Assembly (NCBI RefSeq): GCF_016495865.1
Contig: NZ_CP054706.1
Span: 2,046,001 to 2,110,000, forward strand
DNA from: Salicibibacter cibi
Lineage (GTDB): Bacteria; Bacillota; Bacilli; Bacillales; Marinococcaceae
DNA: 64,000 nt
Reading direction: 5' to 3'
Positions 45,295-54,594 of this stretch are shown in pieces. The notes beneath the pieces were generated by a model. It had not been told where the DNA came from, made no database searches, and saw nothing but the letters and a program-made list of their open reading frames with translations. Each line of letters begins with the position of its first letter. The first letter of the stretch is position 1. A program made the position numbers and the translations under genes.

Positions 45295-46476
45295 TTAGCC
45301 TAACTCTTTTCCTACAATGGAAAGAAAAGAAACACATTCCCACGGCCGTCCGCCTAAATTATGTGTTAATCCAAATTTCGGATCTTCGATTTGACGTTTT
45401 TCCGCCTTTCCCTGAAACTGCTTATACATTTCATACAACATTCTCAATCCGCTTGCCCCAATGGGATGGCCAAATGATTTCAAGCCTCCATCAGGATTGA
45501 CGGGAAGCTCCCCATCCAAATCAAATTTTCCGTTTAACGTATCTTTCCACCCTTCACCCCTCTCACTGAATCCCAAGTCTTCATAAATAACTAATTCCGT
45601 CGGTGTGAAACAATCATGAACCTCCGCCATGCTGATTTCCTTTTGCGGATTTTTAATGCCCGCTTGTTTATACGCTGTTGTCGCTGCGGCATTGTTTTCC
45701 TTAATGCTTGTAAAATCGAAATCTTGATGAATGGCTCCAAAACCTGTGCCGGCAGCTATGGTTAAAGCTTTTACATACATGGGATTGCGGCGATATTTAT
45801 GAGCATCTTCCGTCCGAACGATTACTGCCGCTGCCGCCCCATCGGACACGCCGGAACAATCAAAAACCCCTAAAGGATCGGCGACCATGGGCGCGTTCAT
45901 GATTTTATCCATCAGAACTTCTTTTTGATACTGCGCTTTCGGGTTCAATGACCCATTCTTATGGTTTTTCCATGCAATGCGAGACATCACTTCCTTCCCC
46001 TGTTCACGGGTAAGTCCGTATTTTTCGAAATATGCAGGCGCTAAAAACGAAAACGAGGCAGGGGCACTGATATTTGGGCGGGTGCCATCCGGATCCGGAT
46101 CTGTGTTGGGCAAACCGCTGAACCCGGAGTCCTTTAATTTTTCAACGCCTACCGCCAAGACGACATCGTATGCACCGGAAGCCACGGCATAGCAGGCATT
46201 ACGGAAAGCTTCCGAACCGGAAGCACATTTATTTTCTACTCTGGTGACGGGAATAAACCCGGTTTTGAGCGTTTTGGAAACCATTAACCCTGAGCCCGAC
46301 GTCAACAACGTTCCATACCAAATCGCGTCCAAGTCATCGGATTCAATCCCTGCATCTGCAAATGCTTCCACGGATGCATCTAAAATCATGTCTTCCGGTC
46401 CCTTATCCCACTTTTCTCCAAATTGCGTACAACCCATGCCCACGACGGCTACTTGATCCGCTATGCTTTTTGCCAT
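45295..46476 (-). CDS. SCP2-type thiolase or aldolase (lipid-transfer-protein-like)
   Basis: 393 residues of the SCP2-thiolase subgroup. Cys84 (NKCASGSEA), the HDCFTPTEL motif and His337 (FGHPIGASG) are present, but the usual final CxGGG thiolase motif is replaced by HNLGGRPWECVSF. ATG 46476 follows AGGAGGG; a longer in-frame start at 46512 would overlap the upstream gene. Relatives include thiolases of archaeal mevalonate complexes, BbsB and the Ltp2 retro-aldolase, all of which need a DUF35 partner; a DUF35 domain is encoded in the next gene up. Confidence 0.88.
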   Translation of the reverse strand: MAKSIADQVAVVGMGCTQFGEKWDKGPEDMILDASVEAFADAGIESDDLDAIWYGTLLTSGSGLMVSKTLKTGFIPVTRVENKCASGSEAFRNACYAVASGAYDVVLAVGVEKLKDSGFSGLPNTDPDPDGTRPNISAPASFSFLAPAYFEKYGLTREQGKEVMSRIAWKNHKNGSLNPKAQYQKEVLMDKIMNAPMVADPLGVFDCSGVSDGAAAAVIVRTEDAHKYRRNPMYVKALTIAAGTGFGAIHQDFDFTSIKENNAAATTAYKQAGIKNPQKEISMAEVHDCFTPTELVIYEDLGFSERGEGWKDTLNGKFDLDGELPVNPDGGLKSFGHPIGASGLRMLYEMYKQFQGKAEKRQIEDPKFGLTHNLGGRPWECVSFLSIVGKELG

Positions 46477-46487
46477 ATAAAGCCCTC

Positions 46488-47900
46488 CTATCGTTTTGGC
46501 CGAACTTTCCACGTATAATTATGGAGACTTCCTGCTTCATAAAGATGTCTAAACGTCATCTCAACTTCCATCCCTACCGCTAATTGGTCGAAATGATAAT
46601 CGACCATTTCGCAAATCATGCGGCCTCCGCCTTCAAAATCGATCACATTAAACGTAGAAGGTGGATCCGGTGAGACCGCTAGATAGTCTGATGTATACGT
46701 GACCACTTTCCCTTTTTTATCCGTAAATTTGTAAGGTTCCATTTGCCGGATTGCTCCACATTCCGCACACACGTGCTGTTTAGGAAAGTACGGGGTTTCA
46801 CAAGCTGTACAGATGCTCCCATACCCTCCTAGATTTTGTTCTTGATGCCGATACATGGCAGGAGCTGAAGGCTGTGGAATTTCCGGGCGCCTCCCGGCTT
46901 CTACCGGGAGCATGTTTTTCCATTTCAAATAAGTCGTATAGGGAAGGTTGTCCCTTTTTGATTGCAATTGTTTTGCAAATCCCATGCGCGGGGAATAAGA
47001 ACGAATTTTTTCTGTCACTTTAAATAAAATGGCATCACTGCCTGATCCATAGGTGGCCATGACAATCAAGTCACCCGGACTTGCTCCTTCCAAACAGTCC
47101 ACGAGCAACAAAGGAGCCTGTGCAGTGCCGCAATGGCCAATAAGATTTTCATGGCCGGCCATAAGCTGTTCCTCGGAAAAACCGAGCGTTGACGCCAGTT
47201 TCTTCTGATACCTTTCCTTTGGCCCTGCCAGAATCACCTTGGTAATATCGGTCGTATGCAGGTCGTTCGATGTTAGCAATTCATGGATAGCTTCGGACAC
47301 AAGTTGATTATAACCGCTTTCAACGCCGAAACGTTCCTCCCACGATTGAAGGAAATCATCCGCAGTGGAGCGCCATTGATCAGTAATATCAACCGTGATA
47401 CTTTTGGAATCTTCAATCGTTGCCAATACATTTTCAGATCCGATTAGTAAAGAAGCGGCACCATCCCCCAATAAAGCTTCAAATCCTCCCTGCGCGCCCC
47501 CTAATCGAGTATCCGAGGTTGTAACTAACGCACTTTTCTCTCCGGATTTCACGGCATCGGCGGCTGACAATAATGCTCCGGAAGATGCCCGGAGTGAATC
47601 GGTCACGTCGGTTGCACGAATGTTTCGTTTGAAATCCAAAGCGGATCGGATAATGGCTGACGATTGCTTTTCTTTGTAAGGCGGCGTCGTAGATGCGAAA
47701 AAAACGACATCTACATTGAAATCGCCCTCATCTGCCTTTGCATCCATCGCCGCTTCTACTGCCATGGACAGGCTATCCTCATCGTGATTCGCGACCGCCT
47801 TCTCGCCGGAACCCCCTTTTTCCCCGTATGCCTCCGCGATAACTTTCCTGCTTAATCGACTAAATGGAATGTACGCGCCATACCCTGTAATTCCAACCAC
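46488..47900 (-). CDS. HMG-CoA synthase-like domain fused to DUF35 zinc-ribbon/OB domain
   Basis: 470 residues. Residues 1-330 look like a thiolase-fold hydroxymethylglutaryl-CoA synthase relative (GITGYGAYIPFSRL, FFASTTPPY, GDGAASLLIGS). The segment where the nucleophilic Cys should be (about 97-112, TDVTDSLRASSGALLS) has no cysteine, so condensation by the usual mechanism is unlikely. Residues 364-381 are a CxxC-x10-CxxC rubredoxin-like zinc ribbon followed by an OB-fold, the DUF35 pair that delivers acyl-CoA to thiolases. GTG 47900 has GGGAGG. It lies 12 bases upstream of its probable thiolase partner. Confidence 0.88.
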   Translation of the reverse strand: MVGITGYGAYIPFSRLSRKVIAEAYGEKGGSGEKAVANHDEDSLSMAVEAAMDAKADEGDFNVDVVFFASTTPPYKEKQSSAIIRSALDFKRNIRATDVTDSLRASSGALLSAADAVKSGEKSALVTTSDTRLGGAQGGFEALLGDGAASLLIGSENVLATIEDSKSITVDITDQWRSTADDFLQSWEERFGVESGYNQLVSEAIHELLTSNDLHTTDITKVILAGPKERYQKKLASTLGFSEEQLMAGHENLIGHCGTAQAPLLLVDCLEGASPGDLIVMATYGSGSDAILFKVTEKIRSYSPRMGFAKQLQSKRDNLPYTTYLKWKNMLPVEAGRRPEIPQPSAPAMYRHQEQNLGGYGSICTACETPYFPKQHVCAECGAIRQMEPYKFTDKKGKVVTYTSDYLAVSPDPPSTFNVIDFEGGGRMICEMVDYHFDQLAVGMEVEMTFRHLYEAGSLHNYTWKVRPKR

Positions 47901-47921
47901 ATGGATTCCTCCCTCGTTTCT

Positions 47922-49457
47922 TTAACGTTCAATGCCTGTCTGTTCCCAATACGGTTGCCGCAATTCTCTTTTTAGAATCTTCCCGGATGCATTCCGTGGC
48001 AGCCCATTCACAAAGTTCACAGTTTTTGGCTTTTTATAACTGGCAAGATGTTGCTTCACAAAGTCAATAACAGCGTCTTCTTTTAAATCGTTGTTTCTCG
48101 GCACGATAAAAGCTTTGAGCGATTCGCCCCATTTCTCATCCGGAACACCAATAACCGTTGCTTCTTTTATATCGGGATGTTTATATAGGACTTCTTCAAT
48201 TTCTTCCGGAAAAATATTGACGCCGCCACTAATAACCATGTCTTTTTTTCTACCGACGATATAGATATACCCGTCATCATCTTTGGTCGCTAAATCACCA
48301 GCCGTAATATAATCATGATGGAATACTTTTGCCGTTTCTTCCGGGCGATCAAGATACCCTTTAAAATAATACGGGTTTTTTGTGTATATTGTCCCGACTT
48401 CACCATTTGGCACTTCATTTCCCTCATCATCTAAAATTTTAATGTCGTTAAATGGGGCCGCTTTACCGGCTGATTGGGGTCGTTGCAACTGTTCATGTGG
48501 ATATAAGAGCGTGTTTACACCTGTCTCGGAAGCTCCGTAAAACTCATATAGTCCTGCATTCGCGAATTCGGAAGTGATTTTTTCTTTGATTCTGGTTGGT
48601 AATGAAGATCCTCCAGAAATCAGGATTTTCACGCTACTAAAGTCGTAGTGTTCTTTCGTTCGTTCATCCAAATCCAATACGAAATTATACATCGTAGGCG
48701 CCATAAACATATTGGTTACTTGATATTTTGCTATATTTTTTAACACTTCTTCGGAGTCAAATTCTTTCATTAATGCAATAGTACCGCCCATCACGAGCTG
48801 CGTCAGTAAAAATACATGGGGAGCTGAATGATAAATCGGACCGGGTACCAACTGGACATCTTTTGTGCCGATGCCAAATTCGGCAGCGTTAATCAATATG
48901 AGCATACCCCGTGATTCATGCGTAACGACGCTGCCTTTCGGTGTTCCCGTCGTTCCGGAAGTATATCCGATATAATAGATGTCTTGACTTTCAAGCTGAG
49001 TTTGCGGTTTGTGATCGGGTTGAAGGTTTAATAATGAATCATAGGACTCAAATCCTTCTATGGTTGCATAGCTGTCCATGTTAAAATAATCTCGAACCCC
49101 GATGTGTTTTTTAGTTGCCTCCACTACATCAAGGTACTCTTCAGAAAAAAATAATCCTCTGGGATGACAGTGCTGCAACAAGCCTACGATTTCTTCTTCG
49201 GTCATGCGATAATTAATGGGGGTAAAAGAAATCCCTGCTTTCGCAGCTCCGATCATGATAACGGGGTATTCGATATGATTTTTCGCCAAAATCGCGATCC
49301 GATCATTTTTCTTATACCCCATATTCATTAATAGATGAGCAAACTGGTTCGTTCTTTTTTCCAATTCCCGGTGACTGATCGATCTTCCTTCGCAAATAAC
49401 AGCAGGTTTCTCGCCTAAATGAGCACAATTTAATGTGTATAATTCTCCAACATTCAT
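47922..49457 (-). CDS. AMP-binding acyl-CoA synthetase
   Basis: 511 residues from ATG 49457 (GGAGGAGG upstream; an in-frame start at 49517 adds a Cys-rich tail with no family support). Motifs are YTSGTTGTPKGSV, YEFYGASETGV, DYITAGDLATKDDDGY and NASGKILKREL. The N-terminal MNVGELYTLNCAHLGEKPAV is typical of FadD-like ligases from steroid or aromatic-acid clusters, but the substrate cannot be told. It is in the long operon between an acyl-CoA dehydrogenase and the HMGCS-like/DUF35 gene. Confidence 0.91.
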   Translation of the reverse strand: MNVGELYTLNCAHLGEKPAVICEGRSISHRELEKRTNQFAHLLMNMGYKKNDRIAILAKNHIEYPVIMIGAAKAGISFTPINYRMTEEEIVGLLQHCHPRGLFFSEEYLDVVEATKKHIGVRDYFNMDSYATIEGFESYDSLLNLQPDHKPQTQLESQDIYYIGYTSGTTGTPKGSVVTHESRGMLILINAAEFGIGTKDVQLVPGPIYHSAPHVFLLTQLVMGGTIALMKEFDSEEVLKNIAKYQVTNMFMAPTMYNFVLDLDERTKEHYDFSSVKILISGGSSLPTRIKEKITSEFANAGLYEFYGASETGVNTLLYPHEQLQRPQSAGKAAPFNDIKILDDEGNEVPNGEVGTIYTKNPYYFKGYLDRPEETAKVFHHDYITAGDLATKDDDGYIYIVGRKKDMVISGGVNIFPEEIEEVLYKHPDIKEATVIGVPDEKWGESLKAFIVPRNNDLKEDAVIDFVKQHLASYKKPKTVNFVNGLPRNASGKILKRELRQPYWEQTGIER

Positions 49458-49529
49458 TTTTGCTGCTTCCTCCTCCCAGCTACTAGTGCAGAGTGGTTGA
49501 CATTCTAAACACGTCATAGCGTGGTTTAA

Positions 49530-49685
49530 CTATTTTCCAGAAATCCCGCCTTCGTTAATCATCTTTTTAAAGATGAATTTCTCCCAGCGTACCTCATATG
49601 GAGAATTATTCTTTTTAGGGACGATGGGCCTTCCCTGCGCTTGTCCATCTAAAGCGCCCTTGATGAGGGGGATTCCTTCGTTCAT
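49530..49685 (-). CDS. 51-residue open frame of unknown function or gene remnant
   Basis: Short minus-strand frame MNEGIPLIKGALDGQ... ending NEGGISGK. It is in frame with the acyl-CoA dehydrogenase upstream and separated from it only by that gene's TGA and six codons, so it could be a readthrough extension, the tail of a deleted gene, or a separate peptide. No ribosome site is visible. I do not recognise the family. It fills most of the roughly 245-base gap between two operon genes. Confidence 0.3.
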   Translation of the reverse strand: MNEGIPLIKGALDGQAQGRPIVPKKNNSPYEVRWEKFIFKKMINEGGISGK

Positions 49686-49703
49686 CCGTTCTGCACTAGG
49701 GTG

Positions 49704-50906
49704 TCACCTAATATCACTGCTTAATTCAAAACGTCTTGGAATATTATGTCTGTTCGCATCCTTCCACCCCAAGGCATCTTCAGCAATCAGTACACGTTGA
49801 ATATTGGCGGAGCCTTCACCCGTATGCAGCATGTTGGCATAATTTAAAAATTTCATGACCGGATATTCGTCCGCAAGGGCGTACCCTCCAAAAATCTCGA
49901 ACGCAGATTTCGCCACTTTTGTTGTAATCTCAGCCGCGAAATACTTGGAATGGGCGCTTTCCCGAGTCGCAGCTTCCCGATTATCTTTCAAAAACGCGCT
50001 TTTGTGTACCATCAGTCTGGCTGCCTCTGTCTCCACGACCATGTCCGCAATTAAATGTTGGATCATTTGATATTCGCCTATTTTTTGGCCGCCAACGACC
50101 CGCTCATCACAATAGTTAAGCGCTGCATCAATGCAACCTTGGGCGATTCCGACAAGTCGTGACGGTACGGTGAGTCGCCCATAATCCAGCGCGTTCATAC
50201 ATATTTTAAACCCTTTGCCTTCTTCACCAAGCAAATTTTCCTCAGGGATGCGATAATCATCGAAGAAAACCTCACAACTGCGCACAGCGTTCCCCAAACC
50301 GCTCATAGCAATGGGGCGAGCTTCAAACCCCAGGCGGTCCGTTTCGATAATAAAAGCTGAAATCCCTTTATGCCCGGCATCCGGATCCGTTTTCGCAAAC
50401 AAGACGCCGACATCGGCTTCATTCGCGAATGTAATAAAAACCTTTTGCCCGTTGATCACGTACTCATCCCCGTCACGACTGGCCGTCGTTTTCATTGCAC
50501 CTGCCGCATCAGAACCCCCGCCCGGTTCCGTCAGGGCAAACATCCCAATCGTGTTCGCCTTAATTAAATCAGGGACATATTTTTCAATTTGTTCTTCTGT
50601 TCCCCAATTCAGAATCGTAAACGGACACGTCATGGCTTGCATATTGAACCCATAGGAAATAGCAGGATAAACACGGGCGATTTCCTCGGCAATGAGGGCT
50701 AAGTTCAAAAAGCCAAGCTCCGAACCGCCATATTTCTCGGGAAAACAAGCGCCAAAAAACCCTTGTTTTCCCATGGATTGCAAAAGATCTTTCGGGAATT
50801 CCCCGTTGCTTTCATATTTTTCGATATTCGGAGCAATTTCTTTATTCGCAAAATCAGCCGCCAGTTTTTTGATCTCCTTGTTTTCTTGAGACAGATTAAA
50901 ATTCAT
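49704..50906 (-). CDS. acyl-CoA dehydrogenase
   Basis: 400 residues from ATG 50906, which follows GGAGGA; an in-frame start at 50921 is less well placed. Motifs are FALTEPGGGSDAAGAMKTT, NGQKVFITFANEAD, FEIFGGYALADEYPVMKF and MLHTGEGSANIQRVLIAEDAL with a Glu in the usual base position. It groups by eye with isovaleryl/glutaryl-type enzymes but with the unusual LHTGEG instead of IYEGT. Lies in the long operon after a ligase gene. Confidence 0.92.
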   Translation of the reverse strand: MNFNLSQENKEIKKLAADFANKEIAPNIEKYESNGEFPKDLLQSMGKQGFFGACFPEKYGGSELGFLNLALIAEEIARVYPAISYGFNMQAMTCPFTILNWGTEEQIEKYVPDLIKANTIGMFALTEPGGGSDAAGAMKTTASRDGDEYVINGQKVFITFANEADVGVLFAKTDPDAGHKGISAFIIETDRLGFEARPIAMSGLGNAVRSCEVFFDDYRIPEENLLGEEGKGFKICMNALDYGRLTVPSRLVGIAQGCIDAALNYCDERVVGGQKIGEYQMIQHLIADMVVETEAARLMVHKSAFLKDNREAATRESAHSKYFAAEITTKVAKSAFEIFGGYALADEYPVMKFLNYANMLHTGEGSANIQRVLIAEDALGWKDANRHNIPRRFELSSDIR

Positions 50907-50928
50907 GCTATGTTCCTCCATTTTTAGC

Positions 50929-52635
50929 TTATCGATGACTTTGTGCTTTTTCCTTTAATGCTCGTTTTAAAATTTTGCCTGCACCGGTAATCGGAAGCTC
51001 TTTTTCGATATACACGTCTCTGATTTTTTTATAGGGAACGACTTGTTTATTTATATCGGCCATGATTTGTTCCTTCGTTGACGAAATATCCAATGAATCA
51101 GGCTTCGATTTTAAAATCACAAAAGCAATTGGGATTTCAACGCTTTCTTCATGGGGGATTCCCACCACAGCGGCATTGGCTACCAGTGAATGTTGCATCA
51201 AAAGTTCTTCCAGTTCCCTTGGATAAACGTTGTATCCTTTGTGAATGAGCATATCTTTCTTGCGATCAACGATGTAGAGATAACCATCTTCATCCAACTG
51301 TCCGATATCGCCTGTTCTTAACCAACCATCTTTTAAAACGTCTTTGGTTTCTTCAGGCTTTTTATAGTAACCTTTCATGATCTGAGGACCTTTGGCACAA
51401 ACCTCTCCGGAATAGCCGATAGGAAGGGGATCATCGGAATCATCGGCTACGATTTTTATGTCGGTAGCAAAAACCGGCATGCCGACGGAGCCCAATTTTC
51501 GGAGCCCCGACTTGTTCCCCGGGTTAGAGGTGTGCATCATCGAAGCTTCGGTTAAGCCATATCCTTCCGATATAATCGCGTTTGGAAAAAGTTCATGTAA
51601 GCGCTGTAACACTTTTGTAGAAATGGGAGCCGCGCCGGAACGAACTTGACGAACGGAAGTAAGGTCACGATCATTAATGCTTTCAGCATTGACAAGGGCA
51701 CTAAACATCGGCGCTGATCCGCCAATCGTTGTTACGCCATATTGTTCGATGGCATCCAAATAATCCTCAGGTTGGAAACGCGTGTGTAATACAATTCTGG
51801 TTCCTTGCAAAATTAAATTATTCATGTAACCCAACGTTCCCATCGCGTGATACCAAGGGGAAATGTTCAAGACTGTACCTGTCCCTACCGGTACCGGGAA
51901 CTCCCCTTTAGACATTTCGGACGCAGGATTAACGATAAGCCCGTCATCGACCACATCAGGTAAGAACCCACTCGACCAGCAACTGGATTGAATGATGTTG
52001 CATACCGCATTATAGTGCGTAATCATAACCCCTTTGGAACGTCCCGTCGTCCCACCCGTATAGGCAATGTGTGCTAAATCCTGTTTGGGATCTATACCCA
52101 CCTCCGGAGATTCAGGTTCATAGTTTGCTAGCAAAGCTGAAAACCGATACCAATCATCTGGCCATTCGTCGGTTTCGACATTCTTTTCGCTTGTTAAGAC
52201 AACCACGTCAATCATAGTCTCCGGCAAAACATTCCTCAATGTATGTGCAGCCGTCTCGTGTGTCACGACTGCCCGTGCTTCACAATCTTTTAATTGATGG
52301 CTTAATTCTCGTTCCGTAAGCATCGGATTTGCCGGAGAAAAAATAGCCCCATTCATCATTATACCGTAATACGCGATCATGTATTGAGGGCAATTGGGCA
52401 TGTGAATCGAAACGACATCTCCCTTGCGAATCCCCGAAACATGCAGTGCGTTTGCAAACCGTAAAGATTGCTCGTAGATTTCTGCAAATGTCCAATCGCG
52501 TTCTTTGTAGGTCAGTGCGATTTGTTCGGAAAAACGTTCCGCAGACCCTTTTAAAATAGAATGCACGGGCAACTCAGGAAAATCCATGCTTTTTGGAAGC
52601 CCTTTCGGCCAATGGCTGTACCATGGTTTATTCAT
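50929..52635 (-). CDS. AMP-binding long-chain acyl-CoA ligase
   Basis: 568 residues with YTGGTTGRSKGVM, SEGYGLTEASMM, GWLRTGDIGQLD and GAGKILKRAL. The start MNKPWYSHWPKGLPKSMDFP resembles that of the ligase at 27250, suggesting a common origin. GGAGG precedes ATG 52635. It follows the TRAP permease gene by 21 bases, so uptake and activation are encoded together. Confidence 0.92.
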   Translation of the reverse strand: MNKPWYSHWPKGLPKSMDFPELPVHSILKGSAERFSEQIALTYKERDWTFAEIYEQSLRFANALHVSGIRKGDVVSIHMPNCPQYMIAYYGIMMNGAIFSPANPMLTERELSHQLKDCEARAVVTHETAAHTLRNVLPETMIDVVVLTSEKNVETDEWPDDWYRFSALLANYEPESPEVGIDPKQDLAHIAYTGGTTGRSKGVMITHYNAVCNIIQSSCWSSGFLPDVVDDGLIVNPASEMSKGEFPVPVGTGTVLNISPWYHAMGTLGYMNNLILQGTRIVLHTRFQPEDYLDAIEQYGVTTIGGSAPMFSALVNAESINDRDLTSVRQVRSGAAPISTKVLQRLHELFPNAIISEGYGLTEASMMHTSNPGNKSGLRKLGSVGMPVFATDIKIVADDSDDPLPIGYSGEVCAKGPQIMKGYYKKPEETKDVLKDGWLRTGDIGQLDEDGYLYIVDRKKDMLIHKGYNVYPRELEELLMQHSLVANAAVVGIPHEESVEIPIAFVILKSKPDSLDISSTKEQIMADINKQVVPYKKIRDVYIEKELPITGAGKILKRALKEKAQSHR

Positions 52636-52656
52636 CGATTCATACCTCCAGTTTCA

Positions 52657-53970
52657 CTAATTCATAAAATTCTCAGGGAGCCATAAGGCGATATCCGGGA
52701 AGAGCATGACAATGACTAATACCAAAATATAAAGCCCTACAAATGGCCAAACGGAAAGGTATAATTCACGTATACTTATATCCGGGGCTACACCTCTTAG
52801 AATAAATAGATTGAATCCAAATGGCGGCGTCATATAAGCCATACACATATTGAGAACGAATAACACCCCAAACCAAATAGGATCGAAGCCCAATTCGGTG
52901 ACCACGGGTAGAAACAAAGGAGCCGTCATCAATAAAATGCCTGCCGGATCAATAAACATACCCAAGAAGAAAAAAATCAGCAACATGCCGATCAAGATCA
53001 CCCAACGATTGACCTCTAGTCCTGTGATCGTACCGGCAAACCACTCACCTACACCGGAAACGGTTACAATTTTGGCATAGGCTGTTGCACCAATGAGGAG
53101 CCAAAAAACCATACCGTTAATACGCACCGTCATCATTAACATTTGCCGAATGTTATGCCATATCATTTTTTTCTTAATACCGGCACTGATCGCAGCACCG
53201 ATCACACCGACGGATGCTGCTTCTGTTGGCGTAGCGATACCCGCATATATGGAACCCAACACTAAAATAATAATACTTACAGGTAATAAAACACCTTTCA
53301 ATGATTGTAATTTTTCCGCTAACGTAAACTTTTCTTGCCGACTGATCGCCGGTCCCATTTCCGGTTTGAAATAGCACAAAATAAGAACATATGTGATAAA
53401 AACGACAACTGCCAGTATACCGGGACCAATGCCTGCAAAAAAAACTTGAGCAGTTGAAACGCCCGCCTCCGACGCATATAAAATCATAATGATACTCGGC
53501 GGAATTAATACCCCAAGCGAGCCTCCGGCCACAATTGTCCCGGAAATAATTTTACTATCATATCCTCTATTGAGCATGGAAGGCCTTGCAGTCACACCAA
53601 GTGTCGCTGTTGCAACGGTTGCAATCCCCGTCATTGAGCCAAATATAGCCGAAATCACATTCGTGCCCGCAGCCAATCCCCCTCTTAGTCCGCCCAGCCA
53701 TCGATATATTGCCTCATACATATCTTCCGCTAAATCACTGTAGCGTAAAATAGCAGCCATAAAAATATATAATGGCAATGCCGATAACGTAAATTCAGTG
53801 ACCTTCCCGTAGGAACCCAAAACAAACCCATCAACACTGGAGATCCCGTCCCAAAAGAAAAAGCCGAAAATCAGGGATAATCCCCCCAGCGAAAATGCCA
53901 CCGGAATCCCTAATCCTATACAGAGGAGAAGTGACCCAAACAATATTAAAGCGATAACACCACCGTCCAC
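52657..53970 (-). CDS. TRAP transporter large permease DctM
   Basis: 437-residue DctM with about twelve helices. Diagnostic parts are GTNVISAIFGSMTGIATVATATLG, GGSLGVLIPPSIIMILYASEAGVS and ATPTEAASVGVIGA. The GTG at 53970 directly follows the TAA of the small subunit gene (TAAGTG), with the ribosome site GGGAGGAGG inside that gene. It completes a P-Q-M set whose substrate is probably a carboxylic acid used by the neighbouring enzymes. Confidence 0.95.
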   Translation of the reverse strand: MDGGVIALILFGSLLLCIGLGIPVAFSLGGLSLIFGFFFWDGISSVDGFVLGSYGKVTEFTLSALPLYIFMAAILRYSDLAEDMYEAIYRWLGGLRGGLAAGTNVISAIFGSMTGIATVATATLGVTARPSMLNRGYDSKIISGTIVAGGSLGVLIPPSIIMILYASEAGVSTAQVFFAGIGPGILAVVVFITYVLILCYFKPEMGPAISRQEKFTLAEKLQSLKGVLLPVSIIILVLGSIYAGIATPTEAASVGVIGAAISAGIKKKMIWHNIRQMLMMTVRINGMVFWLLIGATAYAKIVTVSGVGEWFAGTITGLEVNRWVILIGMLLIFFFLGMFIDPAGILLMTAPLFLPVVTELGFDPIWFGVLFVLNMCMAYMTPPFGFNLFILRGVAPDISIRELYLSVWPFVGLYILVLVIVMLFPDIALWLPENFMN

Positions 53971-54486
53971 TTAGATGTCCTCCTCCCATAGCTTATTTCC
54001 CGTAAAAAATGTGTATAGATCATTAATAACATCGACTACCGCTTGGAGGGCAAGGAGTAAGCCGCCGATCGGCACCATCAACCATTGCAGCCAAAGGTAA
54101 ATATTTAACCCGGTTGAAGCTACGGCACCTAGCTCCATAAGATGCAAAACCCTTTCGCCGCCAACGATCATAAAAGCCAACGCGACTAAAAAAATGAACA
54201 GTGCAGTCATAAGATCAACTAAACTCTTTTTTCTTTCAGAAAAATTTTCATAAAAGAAATCAACGCGTACATGCCCCTTATGCAATAACACATAGCCCCC
54301 TGCCAAAAAAACGGAAAGACCTGTCATCCAAATGGATAAATCATATCCCCATTGCGTTTGATTATTAAAAAAGTACCGGGCAATGACATCATAAAATAAT
54401 AAAACACTCATCAAGGCAATAATAATGCCAACCACCCATAACATCGTCTCATTTATGCTTCGAACGAATTTTACGAACCTATACAT
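53971..54486 (-). CDS. TRAP transporter small permease DctQ
   Basis: 171-residue membrane protein with four predicted helices and the DctQ-like FFNNQTQWGYDLSIWMTGLSVFLAGGYVLLHKGHVRVDFFY motif in parts (GYVLLHKGHVRVD is typical). The ATG at 54486 is preferred over a GTG at 54495 because it leaves proper spacing from AAGGAAGG. It sits between DctP and DctM genes and is directly joined to the latter. Confidence 0.92.
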   Translation of the reverse strand: MYRFVKFVRSINETMLWVVGIIIALMSVLLFYDVIARYFFNNQTQWGYDLSIWMTGLSVFLAGGYVLLHKGHVRVDFFYENFSERKKSLVDLMTALFIFLVALAFMIVGGERVLHLMELGAVASTGLNIYLWLQWLMVPIGGLLLALQAVVDVINDLYTFFTGNKLWEEDI

Positions 54487-54512
54487 GCAAAACACCTTCC
54501 TTTATGATGACC

Positions 54513-54563
54513 AAAAATTCATATAGGAAAGCTATTTAGCATTGCTTCCTTATACGAATTTTT
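54513..54563 (-). promoter_or_regulatory. intercistronic hairpin after the DctP gene
   Basis: AAAAATTC-x-TATAGGAA and TTCCTTATA-x-GAATTTTT form a long imperfect stem in the 108-base gap between DctP and DctQ genes. On the minus strand it ends in five T and resembles a leaky terminator that would favour the binding protein over the permease. Confidence 0.6.
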
Positions 54564-54594
54564 CACCATTGATCAAAAGGATCCACAAGGAATA

